Of a stretch of 18,529 nucleotides of DNA, positions 6,994 through 14,697 are shown in pieces. Position 1 is the first letter of the stretch. Each line of letters opens with the position of its first letter. The position numbers were made by a program, and so were the translations under genes. The notes under the pieces were generated by a model. The model was not told where the DNA came from, searched no databases, and saw nothing but the letters and a program-made list of their open reading frames with translations. The stretch is from contig JAQVHG010000015.1 of NCBI GenBank assembly GCA_028696365.1, positions 1 to 18,529 of the forward strand. The letters are read 5' to 3'. The stretch comes from Methanofollis sp. (lineage in GTDB: Archaea; Halobacteriota; Methanomicrobia; Methanomicrobiales; Methanofollaceae).

Positions 6994-7227
6994 TCAGACT
7001 GCCTCAACAGATTCCTGAGGCTTGCACTCATAGATGATCTGGCGTGCATCCTTGAAGTTGAACTTCTCAATGATGAGGTTGTTCTCCTTCAGCCTCTTCA
7101 GGGCATACCTGACTGTCCGAGGTGCAAGGCTCGAACTCCTGACGAGATCCTTGTGCGTCATCGCACCGCCGTCCTCAAGGATCAGGAGTACCTTCCTCGA
7201 GGAAGGGGGGAGGGAGGGTTGGTGCAT
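6994..7227 (-). CDS. Small winged-helix DNA-binding regulator
   Basis: A 77-aa protein made almost wholly of one winged helix-turn-helix, MarR/TrmB-like: SRKVLLILEDGGAMTHKDLVRSSSLAPRTVRYALKRLKENNLIIEKF, then a wing ending in RQIIYECKP. No ligand-binding domain is attached. It is divergent from the OB-fold gene at 7298. A GTTAAC-AAC-GTTAAC site lies 8 nt upstream of its start, so autoregulation and control of the neighbour are likely; this is inference from position. Confidence 0.85.
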   Translation of the reverse strand: MHQPSLPPSSRKVLLILEDGGAMTHKDLVRSSSLAPRTVRYALKRLKENNLIIEKFNFKDARQIIYECKPQESVEAV

Positions 7228-7235
7228 ACTCTATA

Positions 7236-7250
7236 GTTAACAACGTTAAC
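7236..7250. promoter_or_regulatory. Operator-like double GTTAAC site
   Basis: Two identical self-complementary hexamers GTTAAC (7236-7241 and 7245-7250) are separated by AAC, in a 70-nt divergent spacer next to a wHTH gene. The position near the expected transcription start of the regulator makes it a natural repressor site. Confidence 0.55.
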
Positions 7251-7269
7251 ATAAGAAGGTATCGGGCAC

Positions 7270-7277
7270 TTATATAA
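7270..7277 (+). promoter_or_regulatory. TATA box of the OB-fold gene
   Basis: TTATATAA is centred about 25 nt before the ATG at 7298, and no Shine-Dalgarno is present. This predicts a leaderless transcript. The element is near-symmetric and could also serve the minus-strand regulator, whose start codon lies about 45 nt to the left. Confidence 0.6.
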
Positions 7278-7297
7278 TTTAGAACAATATATTGCAC

Positions 7298-7657
7298 ATG
7301 CTCGGCCCCCAGGAAAAACGTGCCCTCATCATCTTGATCAGTATATCTAGTCTTCTCCTCATTGTTCACCTTGCCCTTGACCAGATAGGGAGCGCGGCCT
7401 TTGCCACCCCCTGGACCCCTGATGTGGAGGACGGTACCTTCGTCCTCCTCCGCGGTGAAGTGGGGGAGGTGCGCGCCCTCTCCGGTGGGCACCTCCTCAC
7501 CGAGGTGAACAGAACGAGAGTCTTCCTGCCCGCTGGAGTTGCAGTGAGGGTGGAGGTCAGGGAAGGAACTCTGGTGCAGGTCGTGGGGACGGCCCAGACA
7601 TATCACGGTGAAAAAGAGATAGTGGTGGAATCGGCCTCCGACCTCACCCTTATTTAA
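7298..7657 (+). CDS. Membrane-anchored OB-fold-like protein
   Basis: A 119-aa protein. An N-terminal hydrophobic helix (about 9-28, ALIILISISSLLLIVHLALD) is followed by a compact beta-rich domain. That domain reads like an OB-fold of the nucleic-acid-binding type: GTFVLLRGEVGEVRALSGGHLLTEV...TRVFLPAGVAVRVEVREGTLVQVVGTAQTYHGEKEIVV. Small archaeal proteins of this layout exist, without known function. ATG 7298 is preferred to the TTG at 7292 because of its spacing from the TATA box. Its last 8 nt overlap the end of the convergent symporter gene. Confidence 0.75.
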   Translation: MLGPQEKRALIILISISSLLLIVHLALDQIGSAAFATPWTPDVEDGTFVLLRGEVGEVRALSGGHLLTEVNRTRVFLPAGVAVRVEVREGTLVQVVGTAQTYHGEKEIVVESASDLTLI

Positions 7658-9170
7658 CCGGCATCGTCGCCCAGTCAGGGAGAGCCGGGGTGAAACCAAG
7701 GATCCACATCACAGCCGTGAAGATGAAGAAGGTCCAGATCCCGACTCCGATGAAGTTGAGCACCCAGCCTGAACGCATCAGGTCTTTCATGTCGATGTAC
7801 CCTGAGGCATAGGCGACAGCGTTCGGCGGGGTGGCGACAGGGAGCATGAAGGCCATCGAGGTACAGACAGCCACAGTGAGCATCAGTACATAGGGATGGA
7901 TCTCCATCGAGACCGCGGTCACTGCCATGATCGGCATCATCAGAGTTGCCATCGCGGTATTGGACGTCACCTCGGTGAGGAGCGAGACGGCGATCCCGAC
8001 GACCAGGACAAGCAGAACAATGGGTAGACCGCCAAACATGGCGAGCTGATCGGCGATCACATTTGCAAGCCCGCTCTTGATGAAGGCGACCGAGAGACAG
8101 ATCCCACCGCCAAAGAGGATAAGGATCCCCCACGGAATTTTCACCGCCCATTCCCAATCCATCGTGTAGATCCCTTTCTTCCGGTCCACCGGCAGGAGGA
8201 AGAGAAGAAGGGCGCCGGCAATCGCGATCGTTGAGTCATGGATGCCAGGAAAGATCATGTCCAGGCCTGGGATCGTAATGTCACCGATGTACTTGGTCTT
8301 CGCAAAGGTCCAGGCAAAGGCAGTGAGGAGAAAGACCATCAGGGTCCACCGTTCACCACGGCTCATGGGGCCAAGGTCCTCCATCTGGTGGTCGATGATG
8401 TCCTCGGCATGGGCCACCTTCTTAGGGAGATGACGGTATGAGCCGTAGGTGAGCCAGAACCAGGTGATCGGGATCAGGATGATGACCAGAGGAATGCCGA
8501 ACTTCATCCAGGAGAAGAAATCGATCGCAGGAGCAGCAGGGAAAAGAGCTTTCATCTGGGCGGCGAAGATCCCGTTCGGCGGAGTACCGATGAGGGTGGC
8601 GATCCCGCCGATGTTCGCCGCATAGGCGATGGAGATGACGATGGCCTCAGAGAAGTCCCGTTGCTGGGGGGACATGTCCTTGAGGAGGGTGCTGGCATTG
8701 GGTATGATGGTGGTGATGATCGCGATCGCTATCGGGATCATCATCATCGCCGTGGCGGTGTTCGAGATCCACATTGAGAGGAAGGCAGTCGCGATCATGA
8801 ACCCGAGGATCAATCGTCTCGGGCTTGTCCCAACCACTTTTATGATGTTGAGGGCGATTCTGCGGTGGAGACCCCATCGTTGCATCGACATTGCGATGAT
8901 AAAACCGCCCATAAAGAGGAAGATGACTTTGTCAGCATAAGGTGCCGTTGCCTCCGTAGGGGTCAGGACACCAAGGGCAGGGTAGAGTACCACGGGCAGA
9001 AGTGCGGTGGCCTCAAGGGGTACAGCCTCGGTGATCCACCAGATGATCATCAAAAGTGTGACGGCAGCGACATATTTCGCCGACGTCGGGAGTACGGTCT
9101 GGTCGATGGGGGCAAAAACGAGTGCTAAAAATACGAGCACCCCAAGGACTCTCCCTACCGTTTTTTTCAT
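7650..9170 (-). CDS. DASS/SLC13-family anion (dicarboxylate) sodium symporter
   Basis: An integral membrane transporter of 506 aa with about 11-12 hydrophobic segments. Paired signature motifs of the divalent-anion:sodium symporters (VcINDY type) are intact: SNT at 136-138 with GTPPN at 195-199 in the first half, and SNT at 403-405 with ATPPN at 446-450 in the second. These loops bind sodium and the carboxylate substrate. Likely cargo is succinate, malate, fumarate or another divalent anion; sequence alone does not decide this. No Shine-Dalgarno precedes ATG 9170; a TATA-like AAATATT lies about 27 nt upstream, again leaderless. It converges on the OB-fold gene with an 8-nt coding overlap. Confidence 0.9.
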   Translation of the reverse strand: MKKTVGRVLGVLVFLALVFAPIDQTVLPTSAKYVAAVTLLMIIWWITEAVPLEATALLPVVLYPALGVLTPTEATAPYADKVIFLFMGGFIIAMSMQRWGLHRRIALNIIKVVGTSPRRLILGFMIATAFLSMWISNTATAMMMIPIAIAIITTIIPNASTLLKDMSPQQRDFSEAIVISIAYAANIGGIATLIGTPPNGIFAAQMKALFPAAPAIDFFSWMKFGIPLVIILIPITWFWLTYGSYRHLPKKVAHAEDIIDHQMEDLGPMSRGERWTLMVFLLTAFAWTFAKTKYIGDITIPGLDMIFPGIHDSTIAIAGALLLFLLPVDRKKGIYTMDWEWAVKIPWGILILFGGGICLSVAFIKSGLANVIADQLAMFGGLPIVLLVLVVGIAVSLLTEVTSNTAMATLMMPIMAVTAVSMEIHPYVLMLTVAVCTSMAFMLPVATPPNAVAYASGYIDMKDLMRSGWVLNFIGVGIWTFFIFTAVMWILGFTPALPDWATMPVK

Positions 9171-9193
9171 CAGATTGAAAGATTGGAATTGGT

Positions 9194-9200
9194 AATATTT
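9194..9200 (-). promoter_or_regulatory. TATA-like element of the symporter gene
   Basis: AAATATT on the minus strand is centred about 27 nt from the ATG at 9170. The surrounding sequence (9190-9260) is strongly AT-rich, unlike the coding DNA around it. Confidence 0.45.
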
Positions 9201-9293
9201 CTATTATTCTCTTCTGATGAGATTAAGAGCACAAAAGGAATAAATTAACCATATAAGTGCACAGTTGTGATTTTTCGAGAATATAGACCGAGA

Positions 9294-9317
9294 TAGAGCC
9301 ACAAAAATATGGCTCTA
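9294..9317. promoter_or_regulatory. Perfect 8-bp inverted repeat in the intergenic gap
   Basis: TAGAGCCA and TGGCTCTA are exact inverted repeats around an 8-nt A-rich loop. The site lies between the stop of the acetolactate decarboxylase gene (9451) and the symporter start (9170), both on the minus strand. It could be a terminator-type hairpin for the former or an operator for the latter. The rest of 9171-9450 is AT-rich without a recognisable gene. Confidence 0.45.
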
Positions 9318-9450
9318 TATACCTTAAATCTTGGCAAAAAAATCGGTGAAATTCATCTTTACCCAGCTCAGAGACGATTATAGCCCCTACATATCAATAT
9401 AATTATACATCTACCTTTGATCATGAAATAAACTCCAGAATAGGGGCGAG

Positions 9451-10263
9451 TTATCGACCTCCCTCTACCGCTTCAATATCCCCGCCCCGCTCACCAGAGA
9501 GGTTAATTCCGAGAAATGGTCCACTTGAAGGCAGATTAAGGTCGAGTTCCGGCGTGCTGTGGATCCAGACCTTAACGCGCTCTGCTGTGCACCCAAGGAG
9601 GTGGCCTCCACCGTTCCGGTCATCGGCAAGGAAATGGAGATGAAATCCAGGCACTCCCACCCCGTCCAGATAGGATGGGAAATAAAATCCAACTGCTGTG
9701 CCTTCTGTCCGATCGAAGGTGAACGGGTGCTGGTCTACAGTCACTTCGACGAGAGGGGAATAAGGTAACTCCTGCCGGTCCACGCTCCTGGTCGTGAGAT
9801 TGATAAAGGTCCCTTCTATCACGACAGCGCAGGGGAGATTCTCTGAGGACAGGGTGTCCTTGATAGTATCCTCGAGAGCAGGGAGGTCCAGTGGACTGGT
9901 GAGGTCAAGGCTGAGATCCGAGTTGAAAGAGGTGACCGTTGCATAAGGGGTTCTCATCGAAGGATCGACGGCATGCACCGAACCGTCACCGCGCACCTGC
10001 CAGGCCCTGCCGTCCAAGATGATCAACTCACCGTCAAGGGCGTTGAGGGTACCGATCCCGGTATCGCCATTCTCCAGCAGGGTGCCGATCTCAGTCTCAC
10101 CGTCATACACCCCTTCAAGGAGAGCGCCGATGGTTGAGACCTGATAGATTGGTTTGTCTCCCCCGCCGTTGCCAAAGATATCAATGAAAGAAGAGGAGGC
10201 GAAGACTCCGGCGACGGCGATGACCACGAGGAAGAGGGCAAGTTTCCATTCCTGAGATTTCAC
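9451..10263 (-). CDS. budA: Alpha-acetolactate decarboxylase with N-terminal membrane anchor
   Basis: Converts 2-acetolactate to acetoin and CO2. The domain is recognised by IGALLEGVYDGETEIGTLLENGDTGIGTLNALDGELIILDG (45-84) and by the zinc ligands His208, His210 and His221 in GFHLHFLADDRNGGGH. The 270-aa length is slightly above the usual core because of a hydrophobic segment (about 7-24) that looks like a signal anchor, suggesting a location outside the cytoplasm. Some bacterial homologues are also exported. The GTG start overlaps the TGA of the Rsm22-like gene (GTGA), with GGGGGAG at 7 nt, so translation is probably coupled. Confidence 0.9.
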   Translation of the reverse strand: MKSQEWKLALFLVVIAVAGVFASSSFIDIFGNGGGDKPIYQVSTIGALLEGVYDGETEIGTLLENGDTGIGTLNALDGELIILDGRAWQVRGDGSVHAVDPSMRTPYATVTSFNSDLSLDLTSPLDLPALEDTIKDTLSSENLPCAVVIEGTFINLTTRSVDRQELPYSPLVEVTVDQHPFTFDRTEGTAVGFYFPSYLDGVGVPGFHLHFLADDRNGGGHLLGCTAERVKVWIHSTPELDLNLPSSGPFLGINLSGERGGDIEAVEGGR

Positions 10264-11570
10264 GGCGTATCTCCCCCAAGAGGAGTGACCTTCGTCTTCT
10301 TCCCGACGATCACCGAATAGGTGTCTGCACCCTTGTTGTACTTCACTTTTGCATTTCTAAAGAGGAGGAGATCACCATATTCCGCAACGAGAAGGTATTC
10401 GTTTCCTTTGTTTCTGGCATATCCTGGGAGGACTGCATAGACTGGTTTCTTCGTCGTGCCGTCACAGACCTTCACCACATGTCTTTTCTCGTCTCCGATC
10501 TCTCCCGACATCCTGGCAGCACAGAGATTGACCTGCCGGCCGACATGGGAAGATAAGGCGCCGAGGCGGGCCACTTTGGCCGGTCTCGCCAGCGTCCCCC
10601 AGTGGGTCAGGCCGTCGGTGCGTAACACGGCGTACGAGACCTTGATGTCGGTGTTTTTGAAACGATATCCCTCTCTACTGGAGGCAAGGGCCTCCATGAG
10701 TCGTGGGGGCCTCACCTCTGGACCGCTCTCAAAGGTCCAGCAGCGTTCAGGCTGACATGGGGTGTCCCAGAGATAGGTACACGGGGCATAGACGGTCAGG
10801 TCTCTCTCAACAAGGGCACGCTGCACCTCACGCAGCCCAGTCGAGGTCGCCTTCTCGGCAGGTTCGACGAGGAGGATCGATCCCTCTGAAGAGAGGAGAC
10901 TGACGTATCCAGCAACAATATCGGCCTTCTCCTCAGACCTGAGCCCCTGCAATTCGTTGAGGACATTGGAGAAGACGATCAGGTCGAACGGTCCGGGGAG
11001 GGCACCTTCAGGCGGATGGCACAGGTCGGCCAGGACCGGTTCATTGACCGAGACCACGTCTTTGTGTTCAGCATAGGGCCCGACGATCGCAGTGTAGGCC
11101 TCAAGGTTTTCTTCTGAAAGGTCGAGGCCAGTAACCTCAGCGGTCGGTCCATTAAGTCTCCCAAAATAGTCCACGACCGCGGCTGAGACGACGCCAGGGC
11201 CACATCCCACGTCAAGCACCCTCAGATGGCGGGGGAGAAGTCCACCTCTCACAAGACGGTGGAGGAGGAGTTCGGTCTGGACCAGGTATACTGGGGCGTG
11301 ATAGCCAAGATACGCAAGGACGTCATAGCCTTTCTCATACGAAATCTTCCGCTCTCGACCCCGCGCCCAATATCGTCCTTTTTGAGCGACGACCGCAGTC
11401 CTGATCCTTTCGAGGACAACCTTATCGTCCCAGGACTTCCCGGTTTTCTTGCCGACATACTCTTCGATCAATCGTTCCAGTCGTCTTGGGACTCGTGGAG
11501 CCGAAAAAAAGATCTCCTGTTTTTTGATCTCTTCAGGAGAGAGAAGAAGCAGGTCAGAGGGTCGTGTCAT
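10260..11570 (-). CDS. Rsm22-like small-subunit methyltransferase with candidate Fe-S cysteines
   Basis: A 436-aa member of the Rsm22/METTL17 family, linked in mitochondria to small ribosomal subunit assembly. Class I methyltransferase motif I is VLDVGCGPG (118-126), followed by TGLDLSEENLEAY and DLIVFSNVLNEL (196-207). After the fold come Cys264, Cys272 and Cys277 (PCTYLWDTPCQPERCW) and Cys350, a pattern comparable to the four cysteines that hold an iron-sulfur cluster in METTL17. The C-terminal part (about 365-436) is beta-rich. ATG 11570 is preferred over starts at 11600 or 11594 because a GTATATG element at 11592-11600 lies about 26 nt upstream (leaderless). It is preceded by the PAS gene and is translationally coupled to the decarboxylase. 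Confidence 0.82.
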   Translation of the reverse strand: MTRPSDLLLLSPEEIKKQEIFFSAPRVPRRLERLIEEYVGKKTGKSWDDKVVLERIRTAVVAQKGRYWARGRERKISYEKGYDVLAYLGYHAPVYLVQTELLLHRLVRGGLLPRHLRVLDVGCGPGVVSAAVVDYFGRLNGPTAEVTGLDLSEENLEAYTAIVGPYAEHKDVVSVNEPVLADLCHPPEGALPGPFDLIVFSNVLNELQGLRSEEKADIVAGYVSLLSSEGSILLVEPAEKATSTGLREVQRALVERDLTVYAPCTYLWDTPCQPERCWTFESGPEVRPPRLMEALASSREGYRFKNTDIKVSYAVLRTDGLTHWGTLARPAKVARLGALSSHVGRQVNLCAARMSGEIGDEKRHVVKVCDGTTKKPVYAVLPGYARNKGNEYLLVAEYGDLLLFRNAKVKYNKGADTYSVIVGKKTKVTPLGGDTP

Positions 11571-11591
11571 AGAGAAATATCGCCTCTGGCC

Positions 11592-11600
11592 CATATACAC
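11592..11600 (-). promoter_or_regulatory. TATA-like element before the Rsm22-like gene
   Basis: GTGTATATG on the minus strand sits in the 30-nt gap after the PAS gene stop. It is about 26 nt from ATG 11570, so the downstream pair may have its own promoter as well as readthrough from the PAS gene. Confidence 0.45.
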
Positions 11601-13775
11601 TTAGGGGGCGGCGACATTCCCTGAGGATACGAGTCCAATGATACATCCCTTCTCATCCCGCACAATGGTGTTGTGCCAGAGGACGTCCACCGTGTGCCCA
11701 TCCCTAGTGATAACAGGGGTGGTCTCTTCCTCTGGCGGGACAACCGCACCTTCCATCAGCTTCTTGAAGTTCCCCTCAAACCTCTCCCTGAGAGAGGACT
11801 GGACCAGCGTCGCAAACCAGTTCTTCCCTACAAGTTCATCTTCATGGTATCCAAGGATCCGGCACCCCATCCTGTTCATCCGCTCGATCGTCCCGTCGAT
11901 CTTGATCACTGCGATCATCACCCCGGCCACCTCGAGGTAGCGCTCGGCCCGGTCACGTTCTTTCCTCACCCGTTCCTGAGCGCGGATGCGGCCGATCACA
12001 TTGTTCACCTGGGCAGCGACGGTCTCAAGGGCATGGTTGGCATAGCCTGGGACCGCAGTATGATGACATGAGGCCACAACAAGCACTGCGACGGGGCGGC
12101 CAGACCACATGATCGGTCTGGAAGCCACAATAGCAAGTGATTCGTCAGCAAAGGGGCGGAGGGCGGGGTCGACAGATGCGAGCACCACACCTGCACTGGA
12201 CGAGACCATCCCCCCTCCTACAAGACAGTTCACCGCCGGACCTGCAGGGATCCTGGCCATCGACTCTGAGAATTTATTTGAGAAGCCTGATGCATCGACA
12301 AGCACAAGATCACCACTCGCCTCGTCAAAGGCAAAGACTGCACCTGCTTCCATCCCAGAGACCCGGAGTGAGGTTCTGAGGCAGAGGGAGAGGGCTTCAA
12401 TGAGATCAGTTGCCGAACCCAGGGCGAGGGCAAGGTCGCGCTGTTCGCGCAGGAGGATGTCGGCCCTGACATGCGTGGTGATGTCGCAGATGATGGAGAG
12501 GATGTACTTCAACCTGCCGTTCCCGCCGGTGATCGGGATCTTCTTGGCTTGAAGAAAATGTTTTTCCCCTTCCCTGAGAGTGATCGCAGTCTCCGGGCAG
12601 TCGTATGGGAGCATCTGTGTGCGCACCTCTTCTTCCCCGCAGGACATGAAGGGCACGAGGTGAGGTGGGAAGATCTCTTCATCTCTCCTCCCGGCGAAAT
12701 CTTCCAGGCGCCCCCCGGCAAATTCCTCTGCAGCCTGATTGAAGAAGACATAGGTGCCGCCGCCGACTTCTTTGACAAAGACCATATCAGGGATGTTTTG
12801 AACGATCGAATGAAGAAACGACTTCCATCCACGCACTCGCCGTTCTGCCTGCTGCCGCTCAGTGACATCCCTGGCAACCATCCGATACCCAGCAAAACAC
12901 CCGATCTCATCAAAATTCGGGGTGCCACTTGCTTCAAAAACAACCCTTTCCCCGTTCCTGCGCATCATCGGGATCGATACGAGGGAAAAAGACTTTTCTG
13001 AATCAACATGTTCATGGATGCGTTTCTCGATCTTCTCGTGCTCTGCCCGGGGGACGAAATCCATGATATTGCGCCCCTCTACTTCTTCAGGGGCATATCC
13101 AAGGAGATCAAAACATTTGGGGCTGACATAGACAAAGGTCCAAGTCTCATCGATATTCCAGATGATGTCATTGATGTCCTCGACAAGGGCCCTGAATTTT
13201 GCTTCACCTTCCCGAAGCGCTACTTCAGAGCGTTTCTGATCGGTAATATCCTCTAGAAGAATAGTGATCCCAGGACTGCCGTCATTGAAAACAGTCGAAA
13301 GGATCTTCATCCTAAAGAAGAGTTCACCATCAGCCTTGAGAAATCTGACCTCTTCTACGACGTCTTGTCCATCGAGCGCAGCCTCGATACGTTCCCTGAT
13401 CAAGGGATGGTCAAAGGCAGAAAGAGAGGATTCACCCAGCGGTTTTCCGACCACTTCATCCCGGGCAGCCCGAATAACCTTAAGGATCCGGTCGTTGGCC
13501 TGGACGACCACAAGGTCTTGGTTGAGGACAAAGACGCCATCTGCAGAGAGGTTGATCACCGCAGAGAGGGGGATGCGCTGGGAGAGATAGAAGACCTTGG
13601 CCTTGCCATAGGTGTGCATCTCCACCTCTCCAGCGATGAGGAGCATGTCGAGGTACCTAGAGACGGTGTTCCTATTGACCCCAAGGTCCCTGGAGAGATC
13701 GCTGACCGACATACCTCGTGGATTTGCTTTCAGTCGATCCAGGATCCGGGTGATCTCTTCAGGATAGGGGTTCAT
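11601..13775 (-). CDS. HTH - multi-PAS - GAF sensor-regulator without kinase domain
   Basis: A 724-aa soluble sensory protein. From the N-terminus: a winged HTH (about 1-62, EEITRILDRLKANPRGMSVSDLSRDLGVNRNTVSRYLDML), a PAS domain (about 70-185), a second PAS with S-box features (about 195-320, FVYVSPKCFDLLGYAPEEVEGRNIMDFV), a third PAS (about 325-440), a GAF domain (about 455-600) and a last PAS (about 610-724). There is no histidine kinase or receiver domain and no transmembrane segment, so it most likely acts as a one-component transcription factor sensing small ligands, redox or gas. ATG 13775 gives a clean HTH start; the longer reading frame from 13868 adds a low-quality extension across operator-like repeats. 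Confidence 0.85.
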   Translation of the reverse strand: MNPYPEEITRILDRLKANPRGMSVSDLSRDLGVNRNTVSRYLDMLLIAGEVEMHTYGKAKVFYLSQRIPLSAVINLSADGVFVLNQDLVVVQANDRILKVIRAARDEVVGKPLGESSLSAFDHPLIRERIEAALDGQDVVEEVRFLKADGELFFRMKILSTVFNDGSPGITILLEDITDQKRSEVALREGEAKFRALVEDINDIIWNIDETWTFVYVSPKCFDLLGYAPEEVEGRNIMDFVPRAEHEKIEKRIHEHVDSEKSFSLVSIPMMRRNGERVVFEASGTPNFDEIGCFAGYRMVARDVTERQQAERRVRGWKSFLHSIVQNIPDMVFVKEVGGGTYVFFNQAAEEFAGGRLEDFAGRRDEEIFPPHLVPFMSCGEEEVRTQMLPYDCPETAITLREGEKHFLQAKKIPITGGNGRLKYILSIICDITTHVRADILLREQRDLALALGSATDLIEALSLCLRTSLRVSGMEAGAVFAFDEASGDLVLVDASGFSNKFSESMARIPAGPAVNCLVGGGMVSSSAGVVLASVDPALRPFADESLAIVASRPIMWSGRPVAVLVVASCHHTAVPGYANHALETVAAQVNNVIGRIRAQERVRKERDRAERYLEVAGVMIAVIKIDGTIERMNRMGCRILGYHEDELVGKNWFATLVQSSLRERFEGNFKKLMEGAVVPPEEETTPVITRDGHTVDVLWHNTIVRDEKGCIIGLVSSGNVAAP

Positions 13776-13821
13776 ATCATACTTAATCTGCCACGGACCA
13801 GTACTTATCGGTTTCGCTGAT

Positions 13822-13856
13822 GCGATAGCATTGTATGTGGCGATATCGCTATCGAT
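13822..13856. promoter_or_regulatory. GCGATA repeats upstream of the PAS regulator
   Basis: GCGATAG (13822-13828), the perfect palindrome GCGATATCGC (13840-13849) and CTATCGAT (13849-13856) form a cluster of direct and inverted GCGATA half-sites. They lie just upstream of a TATA-like GATAAGTAC (13801-13809, minus strand) for the PAS gene. A site for autoregulation by its HTH is a reasonable guess. Confidence 0.4.
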
Positions 13857-13879
13857 AATGCCATGCAATAGACGACAGA

Positions 13880-13889
13880 CATATATACA
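13880..13889 (+). promoter_or_regulatory. TATA box directed toward the structured intergenic region
   Basis: CATATATACA on the plus strand is centred about 26 nt before position 13911, the first base of a strong stem. No open reading frame starts downstream for nearly 800 nt. Confidence 0.5.
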
Positions 13890-13910
13890 TCTACGATCAA
13901 CATAGTGATC

Positions 13911-14145
13911 GCCGGTGCCCGGTCAGACACGGGGAAGTCCTGACAGGGCGGCAGCAACAGACAGGAACACAGAGTAGCAGGCACCACTACCACCTAACTC
14001 AAAAGGCACCACGACGCACAGATGGCGCCTGCGGCTACCACCTCTCAATAAACGTCAACATTCATCCGGCGAGAGGGAAACACACCCTCTCACCTGTGCA
14101 ACATACACGTACACTCCTTATCGGAACGGGGGAGAGATCCCCCGT
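13911..14145 (+). ncRNA. Candidate structured noncoding RNA
   Basis: Four successive hairpins follow a well-placed TATA box. H1 (13911-13952) pairs GCC..GCCC.GTCAG with CTGAC.GGGC GGC. H2 pairs GCAGGCACC (13977-13985) with GGCGCCTGC (14024-14032), one mismatch. H3 pairs GAGAGGG (14071-14077) with CCCTCTC (14085-14091). H4 pairs ACGGGGGA (14126-14133) with TCCCCCGT (14138-14145) around GAGA, a possible terminator, though no clean T-run follows. No coding potential is evident. It matches no RNA family I can name; a partial likeness to RNase P conserved region I was rejected. The 3' end is uncertain and could extend toward 14250. Confidence 0.45.
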
Positions 14146-14258
14146 ATTCCCACTCCTACTAGACTTTATTCTAAGAGCATCAGGTCTTCTCGTTCTAGCG
14201 GCGTTGAAATCCCCGATCACTCGCGCTACGGGCAGGGTGATGGACGAGAACAGAATTA

Positions 14259-14276
14259 GAGGTCATCCCAAAACTC
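14259..14276 (+). repeat. 18-bp exact repeat GAGGTCATCCCAAAACTC, copy 2
   Basis: Identical to 159-176 and again followed on the right by a reverse-orientation copy of the dispersed repeat. Between the two, 14359-14391 contains a short tandem duplication of CTTCCCGCATCTCC. Confidence 0.6.
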
Positions 14277-14394
14277 CTCATCCGTCATCCTCAAAGAGAG
14301 CGACGAATGATGGTGGAGACTTCCTCCCATCTACATGACATTACCACGCCTTCGTTGCCTTCCCGCATCTCCGTCTTCCCGCATCTCCATGCCA

Positions 14395-14568
14395 GGGGCG
14401 CTGTCCCCGGACCCCCAGGAGGAAGATAAGATCGGGAAGGCAGAATAGATGAATATAAAAAGGGTGCTGTTGTACTCGGCCTCTCGTGTGGTGAGGGGTT
14501 CGGGGGGCGGCACGCACCCCTTCAGAGATCATCATCAAGAGGGTTCCTACAGAGCCAATTCTACAAAG
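14395..14568 (-). repeat. Dispersed repeat, copy R2 (reverse orientation)
   Basis: Contains GGGGCGCTGTCCCCGGACCC (14395-14414), GGGAAGGCAGA (14434-14444), a GGGTGCTG module (14462-14469), and the terminal sequence GGTTCCTACAGAGCC (14542-14556) followed at once by AATTCTACAAAG. On the minus strand it aligns module by module with F1 and F2. The stretch 14569-14697 between it and the TPR gene has no recognisable element. Confidence 0.7.
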
Positions 14569-14697
14569 ATCTGAAACAAAAATTCTGCAGCGCACCCCCC
14601 TCCTCACATCACACCCCACCACACCCTCATAAGAACTCCAGATCAATACGAGTATCTCTCTTTACGCCCCAAAGACACAGGAGAGAGGTACGACGAG

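Noticed and set aside
13776..13868. N-terminal extension of the PAS regulator to position 13868
   Set aside because: The added 31 residues are not part of the HTH and would cover a palindrome-rich operator-like region and a TATA-like element. ATG 13775 is a better start.
14123..14145. Classical intrinsic terminator at the ACGGGGGA hairpin
   Set aside because: The stem is perfect but no run of T follows at once, so I keep it as the last hairpin of the candidate RNA rather than as a called terminator.
13911..14260. Possible RNase P RNA, because GGGGAAGTCC resembles conserved region I and ACAGAATTAG resembles conserved region V
   Set aside because: Region I should read GAGGAAAGTCC and is altered at fixed positions. 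Regions II to IV are not seen, and the ACAGAA motif runs straight into the 18-bp repeat.
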